Shown: piece by piece, positions 44,057 through 56,400 of the stretch
Layout of the letters: each line of letters starts with the position of its first letter
Position numbering within the stretch: the first letter of the stretch is position 1
Source: Setophaga petechia
Lineage: Eukaryota; Chordata; Aves; Passeriformes; Parulidae
Assembly: GCA_024362935.1 (NCBI GenBank)
Contig: JANCRA010000010.1
Location: 5,820,501 to 5,884,500 of the forward strand
DNA: 64,000 bases
Reading direction: 5' to 3'
The notes under the pieces: generated by a model
What the model was told of the DNA's origin: nothing
Database searches by the model: none
The model's input: the letters and a program-made list of their open reading frames with translations, nothing else
Position numbers and translations under genes: made by a program

Positions 44057-44095
44057 TGGTACGGCACGGTACGGCACGGTACGGCACGGTACGGG
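44057..44095. repeat. 10-bp tandem repeat, TACGGCACGG, about four copies
   Basis: Near-perfect decamer units run head to tail inside the inferred BSN 3' UTR, about 70 bp before the end of the transcript. Each unit contains two CpG sites. The identity of the units suggests slippage-type expansion. Confidence 0.85.
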
Positions 44096-45436
44096 GTCAC
44101 TACGGGTGGCACAGAGCACAGCAGACACGCACACCGTCACAATGTTCAGAGGGAGCGCACCCGGCATCGCACTTACCGCTGGAAAGGGCGCCCAGCCGCG
44201 CTCGGCCCTCGGTCTTTGCACCCCCCGTCCCCCCGCCCTGTCCAGCAGATCGCCACACCTGGGGCTGGGGGCCCGGCCCGGCGGGGGGCTGCGCGCCCCC
44301 GCTCCTGGCAGGCACGAAGGCAAGGTGGCGGATGTGCTCGGGCGGCGACATTGGCCCCGGCGGGGGTCTCGGTCCCGCGTGCGGTTGACACACTGTACAA
44401 GTATTTACAGCGCGAGGAGCGGCGGGGCCGGCGGCCCGCGGGAGGCACCCCCGGGCTCTGCGCTTGTCACGGGCGGGGAGAGGCAGCGGCTGAGCGCGGG
44501 GCCGGGGCTCTCCTCCCCCCGTGCCACAGCCGCCGGCCTGCCCCCAGCCTTGGGCACCGACCGGCAGAGCTCCCGGCGAGGGGATCTGCCACAAAGCGTG
44601 GGCTTCCCGCGGCAGCCGGGTCCTCGATCACAAGTGCATAAATCTGCTAAGAGCTTTCAGTACAGCGATGGACTGATGGAGAAGAAAAAAAGAAAAGTCC
44701 AGGCAAAGAACAGCAAGCACTGAAAGGCGGGTGGAACCGTGCAGAGAAGTAGCAAGCCATGCTCTACGACGGGACAGACGGTCACGGGCGCTAGGGCTGC
44801 CCTTTGGCAAAGTGGCCCTCCGTGGGTCGAACATGCCACGAATTCATACGCACGGGTGGTCGGTACTGAATAGTTCTCGGGTCGCTCGGCGGCACGCTTT
44901 GCGATGGAACCCTTAGGCGCGACATTGAACTGATTAGCTATTCACAGGTCTTGTTCTGGAGTCGTGTTATTTCGTTGCATAGAACATCAGGCGGGTGAGC
45001 GGGCGGCTGCCCCCCGCCACGGGGGTGTCGGCGGGGCGCTGCCAGCGCGGGGAGGCGGCGGGGCGCGGGCGAGCCCCCTCCTCGGGCTGCCTCCCCCCCT
45101 GGGAATCCCCTCCTGGCAGGGCGAGTGGGCTTTGGCCGCCGGCCGCTGCGCCGGCCGTCCCCGCAAAATGGCTTGAGAAGGACTTGGATTGCACAGTAAA
45201 AGGAAGGATACTGCCGGAGGCAAAGCTCTCCTGATCTTGTTCCACGGGATTTGTGCTCTTTTGTAGCCTCCTGCACTCTATTGCTTCTACAGACGACAGC
45301 CCGTGTGCTAACTCATCGCACAAAGCAAAGAGGGAAGAGGATTTGGTATAAACTTTAGAAAAATAAAACCCCGAAACCAAAAGAAAATGAACCCAAAGAA
45401 ACCGAGGAAAAAAGGACCCCCCCTGACGACGCCCCG

Positions 45437-45459
45437 TGCCCCCCCCCCCCCACCCCCCG
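45437..45459. repeat. Poly-C run
   Basis: A run of cytosines interrupted by one A on the plus strand. In the inferred BSN 3' UTR (minus strand) it is a G-run. It is a plausible length polymorphism and sequencing-error site. Confidence 0.8.
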
Positions 45460-46078
45460 GTGCGGATGAGGTATACACAGAAATCAAAGTGGGATGATTA
45501 AGGCTGTTCTTGAAAGAAAAGGGGTGCCCGGCGGCAGGCGCGCTGGCTGCGTGGCGAGGGCGAGCGCGGCCCTTTCAATGCTTCCAATGGCTTCGGGACA
45601 CGCGCCCAGCCGGCCGCGCCGCCTGTCAGAGTCCTATGGCCTCGTATTTCGGTAGTGAAACAGTGTTAGGTCCTAGCTGACGCGCTCCGGGGCTCCCCGG
45701 CGGGGCCGGGCGCGGCCGCAGTGCAGGGGGCGCGGGAACGGCCCCGGCGGGGCGGGTGGGGTCGGGAAGGAGGAGCGGCGCCCACGGCGCCCAGCCCTCG
45801 GCTCGCGGGGGGGAAAAACCTATGAAGAGGCCAGAGCTGGGGTTCAGAGGGAGCAACTCTGCGTATAATCTTGAGAAAGGGCCGCAGCCGACCTACGGGG
45901 CCTGACCCGACGGTCCGGACCAGGCCCATCCCCTCGGGGCAGCTGCCGGGGCTCGCCGAGTGCCGCGCCGGAGCTGCTCGCCAGGCGTGGGGGCACCCGC
46001 CCCGGGGCGTCCGCCGGGCCCCTGCTCGGCCGTCGTTTGGTCCAGCATCCAGGGATCGCCCTGTTTTCAAAAGCTTGC

Positions 46079-46160
46079 GAGAGACAGAGAGGGAGAGAAA
46101 GAAACAGAGAGAGAGAGAGAGAGACACAGAGAGAGCGAGAGAAAGAGCGAAAGAGTGAGG
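46079..46160. repeat. (GA)n purine tract, CT-rich on the BSN strand
   Basis: About 80 bp of GA dinucleotides with occasional AAA, CA and GCGA interruptions. On the minus strand it is a long pyrimidine tract directly before an AACAG acceptor-like sequence, so it may act as the polypyrimidine tract of the last BSN exon. Confidence 0.75.
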
Positions 46161-46606
46161 CATTAGTCCGAGCAGCCCCTCCCCGCGGAAGGGTCCCCGC
46201 CGAGCGGCAGCGCTGGCCCGACCGAAAAGGCCCCAGAGAGCCAAGAGGCACTGCCGGCGGAGCAGCTGCCGCCGCCTCCGCCCGCCCCCGCGCTGGGCGG
46301 GCTCCCAGAGCAGAGCCCGGACCACCCAAAGCTTCCCTGGAAACCCAGGGTCTGCACCAGCGCTGCCGAGACTGTGGAACGAGGCCAAGCCTCCACACCT
46401 TGGCTTGGGGCCAGCACCTGGGGATGAAGATGGCGATGAGTGGCCCAACACGAAGGGGATGGGTCCATGCTGTGTCTTTCCCAGCCTGGAGGCTGGGAGC
46501 ATAGCAAAGCAGGGCTCAGCAGGTGCTCGGGGGCAGTGGTGCTGCTGGAACCTCAGGGGTGGAACGGCGGAGGGGACTCGTGTGAGGGTGTGCCCTGTAC
46601 ACTCAC

Positions 46607-46703
46607 CGTTATACTCAGAGTCTGGCGCCGCGTGCTGAATTCATTGGCTTCTTCATAGGTTTTTCCACTGCAACGACTCAAATCTCCACTCACTTCCAAA
46701 CTC
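46607..46703 (-). other. BSN: Predicted internal non-coding 3' UTR exon of BSN
   Basis: On the minus strand a pyrimidine tract and CTGCAG acceptor precede 46,703 and a strong donor (ACG followed by GTGAGTG) follows 46,607, defining a 97-nt exon. The preceding exon, which holds the BSN stop codon, ends with a donor at 46,790 (ACAAG followed by GTGAGTG), 14 nt after the stop. The frame that continues through this exon ends quickly, so it is taken as untranslated. Confidence 0.5.
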
Positions 46704-46803
46704 CTGCAGTGGAAGGGAGGAGGAGGGCATCAGGCATGGCCAGGGCAGGGAGAGCCCACGGCACAGTGCCCGCCGCTGGCTGCACTCACCTTGTGCCGTT
46801 CTC

Positions 46804-49800
46804 TCACCAGAACGAAGTAAACTTCTTGCCGAAAGCTGACACCGCTGTGGGGAAGCCAGGACAGGTGTCAGGATGGTGTAGTGACCCTGGTCCCCCACCT
46901 CCCTGGGCCCCAAACTGTGGGAGCACTGCATCCCACTGGCTGCACCCAGCCATCCCCAAGGTGCCTGACTCCGTCTTGGTGCAGAAGGGCACCATCGCCC
47001 TGTCCCCATCCCGGGAGCAGCCCTCACCTTCAGTTAGTTTGCCTGCTTGTTCCGCTGCCCCCCCTGGCAGGATTTTGGAGAAGACACTCTCTCCTTCCCC
47101 GCCGGGCTGCCCTGTGGCCATGCCTGCGGGACCACGTGGCCCAGCCGCCCTTGGACCGGCCTTGCTGTCTGCTGGGGGACAAACGAAGCCACTGTTAGCA
47201 GGAGACAGGCCTGGCTGGGAGAGCTCAGCCAAGCTTTGGGGTGCCAGGCAGCTGGCATGAGGTGGGGCAGATGGCACAGTGCCACTGGGGCTCACTGACC
47301 TGCTGCTCCCAGGGGCTGTGCTGACGGTGCTCTCCCCGGCTGCTGTGGCACTTTTGCTGCAGGTTTGGACGTGTCTGTCGGCTCCACTTTTGTCTGGAAA
47401 GGAGAAAACAGCTCTCAGGGCTCACCCTCCCAATAGAGCATCTGCCAGGGGTGGCCCAGGCTGGGAGGTGACACTGAAACCCCCAAACACTGCTCCACAA
47501 CCCCAGAAGACAGAGGAAGGCATGCAGGACATAGTGATGTCCCCTCCTGGGTCCCCTCGAGGGGATGGCAGCTTCCACAGCACCTATGGGTGTCTGTATT
47601 GGGTGTGTGAGTGGGATACACTTTACTCCATGGCTCCCATTCCCAACACCTCCCCTGCCAGCCCCTGGCCACAGCCAGCTGTGCTGATTCCAGGCAGAGC
47701 TGTGGGGTCAGGATGCAGCCTGGCCAGCTAAGCCCATACTTACCGCCGGTGCTGGGTGTCCGCCCGGCTGTGCATGGAGCGTGGCCGGTGCCTTCCCTGC
47801 TGCCTGGGCTGGCCCTGGCTGCTGCTGCGGTGGCCGGGACGAGGGGGGTCCCTGTGTCCTGCCCCTGGTCTCAGGCTGTGCCGAGCTCGCTGGCTGGGCA
47901 GCCTGGCGTGCTGCCGGCTGCTGCCGCGCTGCCGGCTGCCCTGCCTGCTGCTGCCGGGCCGCCGGCTGCTGTGGGTGTGCGAGGGGCTCCTGCTTCGGCG
48001 CGGGCGCGGCTGGCCCGTGCGGCTGGGAAGGTTTCTGTGCCTTCGGGGTCTCAGTGCCATGGTGGTGAGCAGCGGGGCGGGATGATGGGGCGTAATCAGC
48101 GGAGCTGGGGCCGTAAGGCGCGCGGGACTCGGGCTGCTGCGCCTTCTTGGGGCCGGCTGAAGGCCCATGGCCACGGGGCTCATGGCGGCCAGATTCTCGT
48201 GGGTGCTGCTTCGATGAGCGGCGTGGGGGCTCGTCGCTGGCGTGCCGGGAGGAGCCAGCGTGGCGATCGTACTCCCTGTGGTGCCGGTGCTCGCGGTGTT
48301 GGGGGTAGTCGTCATGCTGCCACGGGTCTTCATCGGGGGGCTCGTCATAATCGTGGTAGGTGTGCTTAACTGGGGGTCTCTTCTGTGAGGAAGAGTGGCC
48401 ACCGTAGTGCCTGACCCTCTCTGCCCGCGCCTCCCTGGGCTTATCAAACCAGTCTGTTTCCTCCTGACCCAAATGATAGGCTTCAGAAACCAAAAACAAA
48501 CCACAGTCAATCTCTCGCTCGAGGCTGCGCGGGCGGAAGCCATGCAATGAAGTGGGAGGGACAAGCAGCGGGCACGCGCGCGGGGGACAGCACGTGCCAG
48601 TGGGGACGGGACGCGGCGCAGCAGGGCACCGTGCAGGACCGGCTAACACCGAACACCCAGGGCAGGGGGAGGAAGGCACGTGTCAAGCAAACTGAGGCGG
48701 TGAGAGTGTCTCTGCGTACGAGCGGACGGGCATGCCCCGGGGAAGTGCCATGCTCTGGGGTGGTCACCACGGGGAGCTGTTACCTTCGCTGTCTGAGACA
48801 ACGCAATGGGCATCATCCATGCCGTAGCCCTCCTCGTGCTTGTACGAGTGACTCCTTGGCACGTCTTTGATGTGCTTTTGCACATCAGGCAACGAGTGGC
48901 TGGAACAGAACTGGGAGCAGGGGTCCCCTGCTGACTGGGGGCCCGGCCCTCCTGCAGTGCGTGACCCCCCCATTGACTTCCCCATGGGGCTGACAGGGCT
49001 CTCCTCCTCCGAGTGCTGCGAGCGCATGGGCGCCCGCCCACGGCTCTGGCTCATGCTGAGGGATGAGGGCTTGGAGCTGACTTTCTGGGAGCGCTCCATG
49101 CTCTCCCGCTCATAGGACTTGCTCCGGCCGCCCATCTCCCGGCTGGAGGACTTTTCCACCCCATAGCCAGAGGAGCGAGTTCTGCTGGAAGAGTAGACCC
49201 GCTCCTCCTCATCCACCAGATCCCGGCTGGAGACACCGTAGTACTTTTGCTGCTCATAGACGTTCTTCTTCAGGCCGTAGGTGATCTCATCCTGCAGCTT
49301 CTTGGCCCTGGAGGCCACATTGCTGCTGCCAATTGAGGTGGTTGTTGAGTAGGAGGCCAGGTCTGACTCTACATCTTTGGCTTCTTCAATGGGGGAGAAC
49401 TTGGAGATCTTCTGCTCCATGCCCTGCTTCCTGTGCTTGCTGCGCTTGGAGGATATGACAGCAGGTGCCAGGTTCTTGGATGAATGCTTCGGTAGTGGTG
49501 TGCCAGAGCTGTGCTTGTCCATCCGTGAGGAGTGCCGGTACTCACTGTCCCCATAGTAGTAGCTCGAGCTGGTGGAGCTCCCTGACATCCTGCCATTGCT
49601 TTCTGTGCCTCGGTAGTAGCTGTTCTTCCCACGATGGTCGGGGCCATGGTGATCATAGATGTCCTCCTCAGACTCCTCCTCAGCTTTGGTGTAGCAGCAG
49701 GGACGGCTGGAGACCTCGGTGTCCCCTAGATCACTCTTCTCTCTGCTGTGGCGGCTATCGGTGCTCGTGCCCACTGGCTCTGCTTTCTGCCCGTCCACTG

Positions 49801-50415
49801 CTGGACTCTCCTTGGTGAGCTCGCTGATGTCCTCGATCATCACATAGTTACGGGGGATGTTTTGCTCCAGACTGGTATAGAGGGACTCGGAAGAGTAGCT
49901 AGCTGAGGGGCCGGGTGCCGTGCTGGTTCTCTCAGCCGGCCGGCTCTCAGGTGCCTTGTACTGCTCATAGCCACTGCTCGCCGGTGCCGTGCTGAAGGTG
50001 ACGTCAGGCACGGCAGAGGAGCTGGTGGCTGCACCAATGACCTCGTAGTTGGTGGGGATCTTCTGTTCTAGGTCAGCCAGGGAAGTCTGCCGTGGCTTCT
50101 GGTGCCCGCCAGCTATGTCTGCCGGGCTCTGGTAGAGGGTGGGCTGTGCTGCCGGCACGGTGGCTGCCCCAGCGAAGGCGCTCGGGGCTTGGTAGGGGTT
50201 TGGGGGCTGGAAGCCTGGCTGGGCTGGGGTGCCCAGCTCTGGGTATGCGGTGCCAGGGGCCGAGAAGCCACCAGGTGAAGTGAAGGTGGGCAGTGGAGCT
50301 GCCGGCAAGCCATCCTGTGAGGTGCTGGCTGTGGGGTACTGGGGGTGCTGGAGGCGTGGTGGTGGGAAGGCGGTGGGGCCCTGCGGGGCAGGGTACGGGT
50401 AGGCGCCATAGGAGG

Positions 50416-50447
<32 letters not shown>

Positions 50448-53400
50448 TAGTCGGGGTACTGCCCGGCAGGGCGCAGGCCGGCGCTGTCGTAGGCAGCGAG
50501 GCGCAGGCTGTGCAGCTCGCTGTCTGACAGGTAGTCGCGCCGATCCCCGGGGTAGCGCAGGTAGGGGTGGTCCCGCCCACCAACCCGATCCTTCAGCAGC
50601 GACTCCTTGCGCTGGGTGATGCCCAGCTCCAGGTACTTCAGCTTTGCGTCGATCTCCTTCTCCTCCTCGTCCAGCTCTGCCTGCTTCTTCCGCAGCTTGG
50701 TGGCCTCATGCTCCACCAGCCTCAGGTCGCGGTCCAGCTCCTTCAGTAGGCTGGCCTTAGTGACAGGCGCGGTGGCCTTGGGAGCCAGGCTGCTCAGGTA
50801 GAGCTGGGAGGCAGCTGGGCTCGCCAAGGGGACGTGGGGCTCCTCAGGTGGTGGGCTGGGCAGCGTCCGCTTCACCTTGCGTGCCAGCGAGCTTGACTGC
50901 AGACCCCCCACCTGCAAAGCCAAGGGACATCTGGTCAGGGGGGCAAGTGGGTGTCCCCCCCACGTCCCACCCCAAGCATTGCAGTGGCCCTCTCGTGCCC
51001 TAGGGGCTGGGGTGAGGCATCCCGCTGTGCACGTGTTCCCCCATGCACTGAGAAAGCGGCGTTTATGTAAAAGCACAATAAATAGGATGGAAGTAACAGG
51101 CAGGGCGCTTTCTGTGAGTAATTACCAGGGGTGGCAGCCGGCCAAGCGCTGAGCTGGCCACGTGCATACCCTCTGCTGCAAAAAATGCTTTCTGTCCGCG
51201 GGCACTTGGCAGAGGGACTTGGGGGATTGCTGGTGGGTGCTGCAGCCCCAGGAATTGCCCCGGGACTTCTTGGCTGGGCACCTGACTGCCCAAGGCAACA
51301 CTGGTGTGTGGAGGTAAAGGTGTGAGCAAGAGCCACCACAACCCTAAGTGGAGCCGTGCATGGTGGTAGCTCCTTGAGAGAGAAGAGGGACCCATCTGGA
51401 GCAGGGGACAGCCCTGATGCTGCCAGCCCGCAGCATCTCCTGCCTGCTGACAGGCTCATGCAGCCAATGGACCTCCAGGGCCTCCCTCCAGCTGCTGGTG
51501 TTGGCATGCACGTCTGTGCCTGCTGGCTGCCATCAGCTGCTGTGGGGACTGTACTTTTGAAATATTAATTGCCACAGTACTAATGAAACCGCAATGTCCC
51601 GAGGTGCCTCCCAGGGCTGTTCCCTGAGGGTAGGGTTGTTCCCTGCAGTGACATACCTGCGAGCTGGGGAGCAGCGGGTGTTGGTAGAGGGAGAACCTGT
51701 CCTTGCCGGCCTCCTCGGAGGTGGGGCTGATGGGCTTGGGGTCGGACAGGGAGCGCTGCATGGTCTTGATGGGGCGCGGCAGTGTCTGCTGGCGCTGGGC
51801 TAAGTCGGTGGTGAAGTGCTTCTGTGGGGGGACGTGGGCCTTGTTCAGCCGCTCGCTGGTGGCAAAGGAGGACTCCAGGAGACGATGGGGGGACAACGGG
51901 GAGACAGGTGAGTAGAGGACCTGGGGAGAGCGGGGTGGCTGACGCGTCACCAGCTGGGAGAGGGATTCAGCTGGGAGATGGGATTGGTAACCAATTTCCA
52001 GGGGATCTGGCTTCTTCTTCTCAAATTTGCCCAGGGTCTGCTGCCGGACAGCATGGGGGTCCAGAGGGCCTGTGCTCACTATTTGGAGGCTGGTGGAGTA
52101 GGGTGGGATGGTGGTGGGCACCGTCAGCTGGGGGACCACGACGCCAGGTTGGGGAGCTGGCTCTGGCTCTGTCTGGCAGGCTAGGCTCTCACCCCGCTGC
52201 GTCTTCTCTGGGGCTGAGATGTACTTCACGATCTCCACTCGGGGGTCATGGGTGGTGATGTGAATGGAGGGGGAGACGCGGAGGAGCTGGTCGGGCTCTG
52301 TCTGCACTGAGCAGTCGCTGATGGTCTGGATACCCACGCTGGCTGTGCGGGTTGCCCCGTCTGTCTTGCCCTCGGTGCTGGCCTCAGTGTGCCGTGAGGC
52401 CCTGGAGCGCCGGCGGCGCACGGGCTGCTCCCACTCCCCGCTGTCCTCCTCGTCCGTCTGCACACTGCAGTCAGCGCTACGCCGCGTCCGCCGCCGTCGC
52501 GACAGCATGAACCGCTCCTCGCCGTCCTCCTCATCTGTCTGCACGCTGCTGTCCGCCATCTTCCGTGCTGCAAAGGTCTCCTTCTCATAGGCATCCCTCA
52601 GCCGTGGCATCGAGTTTCTCTTCTTGATGCCCCGGCCGGGCTCCCAGGACTCCTCGACTTGAAGTGACATGTCTGAGGCTGAGCTGCTGAGTGGCCGCTG
52701 TGGCATGGGGTAGCGGGGACCAGCAGGCCCCTCTGGGGGTGTCTGGCCCGCTGGGGGCCACGCCTGCCCATTGTGCGGCAACACCCGCGGTGCCTCAGCA
52801 GGCCCCTCGGGTGGGCGGGCAGTGGGCTCCACGGGAGTGGGGAACATGGTCTTCTGCCGCTTCTGCTCCTCCAGCTGCTGCTGCAGCTGATGCTGGAGCT
52901 GGTGGATGTGCTCGAGCTGGAGGCGCTGCTGGGCGAGCTGCTCCCGTTGCAGCGCCAGCTGCGCGTGCCGCTCCTCCTGCTGCTGCTGCAGCACTTGCTG
53001 CTTGATGCACTGCAGCTCCTGCAGCTCCCGCTGCACCAGCAGCTGCTCCTTCTCCCGGTGCCGCTGCAGCTCAGCGCGCTCCCGTTCCAGCTCCTCCTGC
53101 AGCCGCAGCTGCCGCAGCTTCTCCAGCTCCACACGCTCCCGCTCCAGCTGCAGCACGTGCTCCTGCTGCTTGCGCTGACGCTCCTCTTCCCGCTCCCTCT
53201 CCTCCCGCTGAGCTCCATCCAGTGGTGGCTTGGGTGCCGTGGCCACTGGCCCGCTCTCCTTTGGGGCTGCTGGTGCTGCTGGGGCCTCTGCACGGGGGGC
53301 AGCCGGTGGCGGCTCCGCTCTCTGCAAGCCACTGGCAGGTGCGGTGGGGGCAGCGGGTGCTTTGGCAGCAGGAGCAGCTCCCACCGCTGCTGGGGCTGTG

Positions 53401-56400
53401 CTGGCGACGGGCTTCCCCAGGTAGACGGGCGTCTCCATCATCGAGGCTGCTGGGGCCGGCCGGCCTGGGGCCGGGAAGCGGTAGAGGCCCTGTGCTGCAA
53501 GCGGGACACGGGGGGTGACAACTGGCAGCCTGGCCAAGCTGGCCAGTGGGACTGCAGCCACACCACCTGGGCCATAGGGTCTGTATAGCCCACGCAGCAT
53601 GGGCCGCAGCACCGAGGCCGGCTGGGTGGTGATGGGCAGGGTGGAGGCGATGGGGGTGTTGATGGTGGAGTAGATCATGCCGTCGGCGGCCCGCACGGTT
53701 GCGGTGGAAGGAAGCATTTGCCGGATGGCGCCCAGGCGGACACCAGGAATGTTGTACTGTGCCAGGTTGCTGAAGCCCTGCTGTCCCTCAGGGAAGGTGG
53801 GGTTGTACATCCCACTGGGTTTGGGGGGTACAGGGCCCTGCTGCTGAGCTGCCAGCCCCCCTGTGGCCCCCTGCCCGGTGCTGGGGCCATAAGGCAGCAC
53901 ATCAGGGCCGTTGGCATGCCGGCCCCCGTACTGGTCCATGGAGTTGAGGGCAGCACACATGCGGCTGATCTCACGTGCCGTGGTGGCACTGTAGTGGGCC
54001 AGGCTGGACTCCTGGAAGCTGGCCAGGTCTCCCCGGTGTGAGAAACGGTAGTCAGAGTAGAGGTTGGAGGCCGAGCTGTACCTCCTCATGGGGAAGGGGT
54101 GGCTCAGCAGCTCTCCTGGTTGGCGGAGGTCAGAAAAAGAGCCGTACTGTGGCCCCTGGCCCAGGTAACCCCCCTCGGCAAAGCCCACACTGTAGGAGTG
54201 CTTCATGGTGCTGAGGTCCACAGCGGCATCACCTGCTGGGGCAGGGAAGGGCTGATCCCCCTTTGTGTGGTAGTAGCTCATTCCGATTTCAGAGAGGTTC
54301 GTGTCTGACATGGAGGAGTAGAGTCGTCCAAAGGCGCTGGCTGGGTAAAACTTCTGCTCCTCATAGAGCGCAGGTGCTGGGGCCGGCTGCTCCCGGTAAG
54401 GGAAGGTCTCTGGCAGCTCTGGCTCTCTGCTGCCATACATTGGTCCACCAGCTTTCCGACCAGGCATCACTGCTGCCTCCCCGGTTTTCTTCTCTGGCAT
54501 CTTGGAGGTGGGGTTGAAAGCACCTGTGCAGCTGCCACCAAAGGGGAACTTGTAGACCATGTCACAGCAGGCCACCTGGCTCTCCGGCTTCACGCCCGTG
54601 AGGTCCAGGACATTGGCTGGCCCCTCCTCCTTCAGCACTTTGGTCACTGGGCCAGTTGCTGCCTCCTCCATCTGCACCATCATCACCTGGGATTTCTTGC
54701 CACCCAGGGCAAGGAGGGGGCTCTGGCTCTTCAGCTCTACTGGCACTGCCCGGTACACCTCCGATCCTGGCTCTGGTGGGAAGGCCTGTGGGAGGCCACT
54801 GGCATTTTGTGCCCCACCGGTCTGTGTGAGGAGCACATCCTTCTTCACCATCTGGCCTGGCATGCCGTACCTTGCAAATTTGGTCTGGGGGGCAGAAGGA
54901 GGCTCGGGCTTGCCACTGGCCACCCCGCTGGCTCTGACAGTGGCTGTCTGGACACCCTGCTCCACCTGCTTCACCTGTGCCAAGCACACTGGGCTCCCAG
55001 TCCCCTGCCCGAAATCCACACGGCTCTGGAAAGGGTCTCCATAGACCATGGGTTGCTTGGACTGCGAGAGAATCATGGGAGAGGCAATGGCTAGGCTGGC
55101 AGTGCTGGCTGCTGCTATGATGGCGTGGGGCTGCTCCTGGGCATTGAGGTTGATGATCAAGGGCTGGATGGCCGTGGACTGCCGGTTGGGGATGTGGTCC
55201 AGGGTCAGGCAGTACTTCCTGGCCTCAGTGGCCAAAGATGTGAGATCCATGCCTTGGTCTGTTATGATGATGGGGGCAGACTTCAATGCGGTCCGTAAGT
55301 CCACAGCATTGCTGCTTGGCACCTTGGGCCCTGGCTCCACCCGGGATGTACCTGGGATGGAGGAGATGCGGCAGAGGGAGATGTTTTCTGCAGGGAGTGC
55401 TCCCCAGCTGTACAGTCCTGTGATGCCATCAGCGGCTGAAGTCACGGCAGGTGCTTTCTGGGCATGGTCCTTCACTGGCTGTGCCCTGATGTAGGCGCCT
55501 GTTGGCTGCTCTGGCTCCGGTGTCTGGGTGTAACCATGTGCCAGCAGCTGCCGGCTTGGCCTGGTGGGGGATGAAGTGGGAGATGTCAAGGCGCCAGAGC
55601 TGACTGGCTTGGTTTGGCTGGCTGCATCGGCCGCCAGTGTGATCACCATGAAGGGGGAGTCCTGTGAGGACGCCTGCCGAGTCAGGCGTGGTGAGCCCGC
55701 CCGGTGCGGCGTCTGCGTCCCCTGCGCCACCATGGGGGAAGAGGTGTCCGGGCCAACAGCAGCAGCAGCAGAAGGACCATCATAGGAGAGCACTGGGCTC
55801 TGTGTCTGTGTGGAAAACTCTGCCGTGGCCTTTGTGGTGCGGGTGGGACTCTGTGTGGGTGAGGTGGGTGAGAGCGGAGGGCTGGAGCTCTTGAAGAAGG
55901 TGTATGTCTTGGGCAGTGTGGGCTTGCTGTCACTCACGGCTGGGATCTTCTCCCTGGCTGTCTGCACGCTAATCTCCACCGTCCTGGTTCTGGTGGTATC
56001 CTCGGTCTGTGAGCCATAGCTGACAGTGCTCTTTGATGGAGTGTAGCTTCTCCCAGCTATGGATGGGGCCTCTGGACTTGGTGAGCTGTAGCTCTGCAGT
56101 GCACTCCCAGGGCTGCCTGCTGCTGTTGTCACCGTGCTGGTGCCTTTGCTGTAAGTATAAGGAGTGGTAGTAACCTTGGATACTGGGCTGGGTGCTGCCG
56201 GGGCACTCTGGAGCTTGCCTAGGTCTTGTCCCTCTTTTGCAAAATGCTGAGTGACCCGGACATCAGGAATAGTCTTGCCAGTGCTGCTGTCGGAGCTGGC
56301 GAAGGAGACAGGAGCAGAGAGCTGTGTGGGGCTTGTGCCAGGGGTCAGTGGGCCACCGTTCTGCTTCAGCAGGTCAGCGTAGGCGCTCTCTGCATTGAGG

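Larger units (their letters stand above)
43970..46060 (-). other. BSN: Probable BSN terminal 3' UTR exon
   Basis: This 2 kb is downstream of the Bassoon coding end on the minus strand and ends in an AATAAA-type signal. Open frames across it on both strands look like random GC-rich frames. Its right border is placed at a CT-rich tract on the minus strand followed by an AACAG acceptor-like site near 46,060, but this junction is uncertain. The mammalian gene also has a multi-kilobase 3' UTR, which supports the reading. Confidence 0.5.

Noticed and set aside
43713..44723. 336-aa plus-strand frame
   Set aside because: It lies antisense to the inferred BSN 3' UTR, includes the decamer repeat and shows no domain.
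47611..48369. 252-aa plus-strand frame
   Set aside because: It is the antisense shadow of the Gln/Pro/His-rich BSN exon 48,480-47,744.
52691..53588. Leu-rich plus-strand frame (up to 271 aa)
   Set aside because: It is the antisense shadow of the CAG-rich BSN coiled-coil region; the leucines come from CTG complements.
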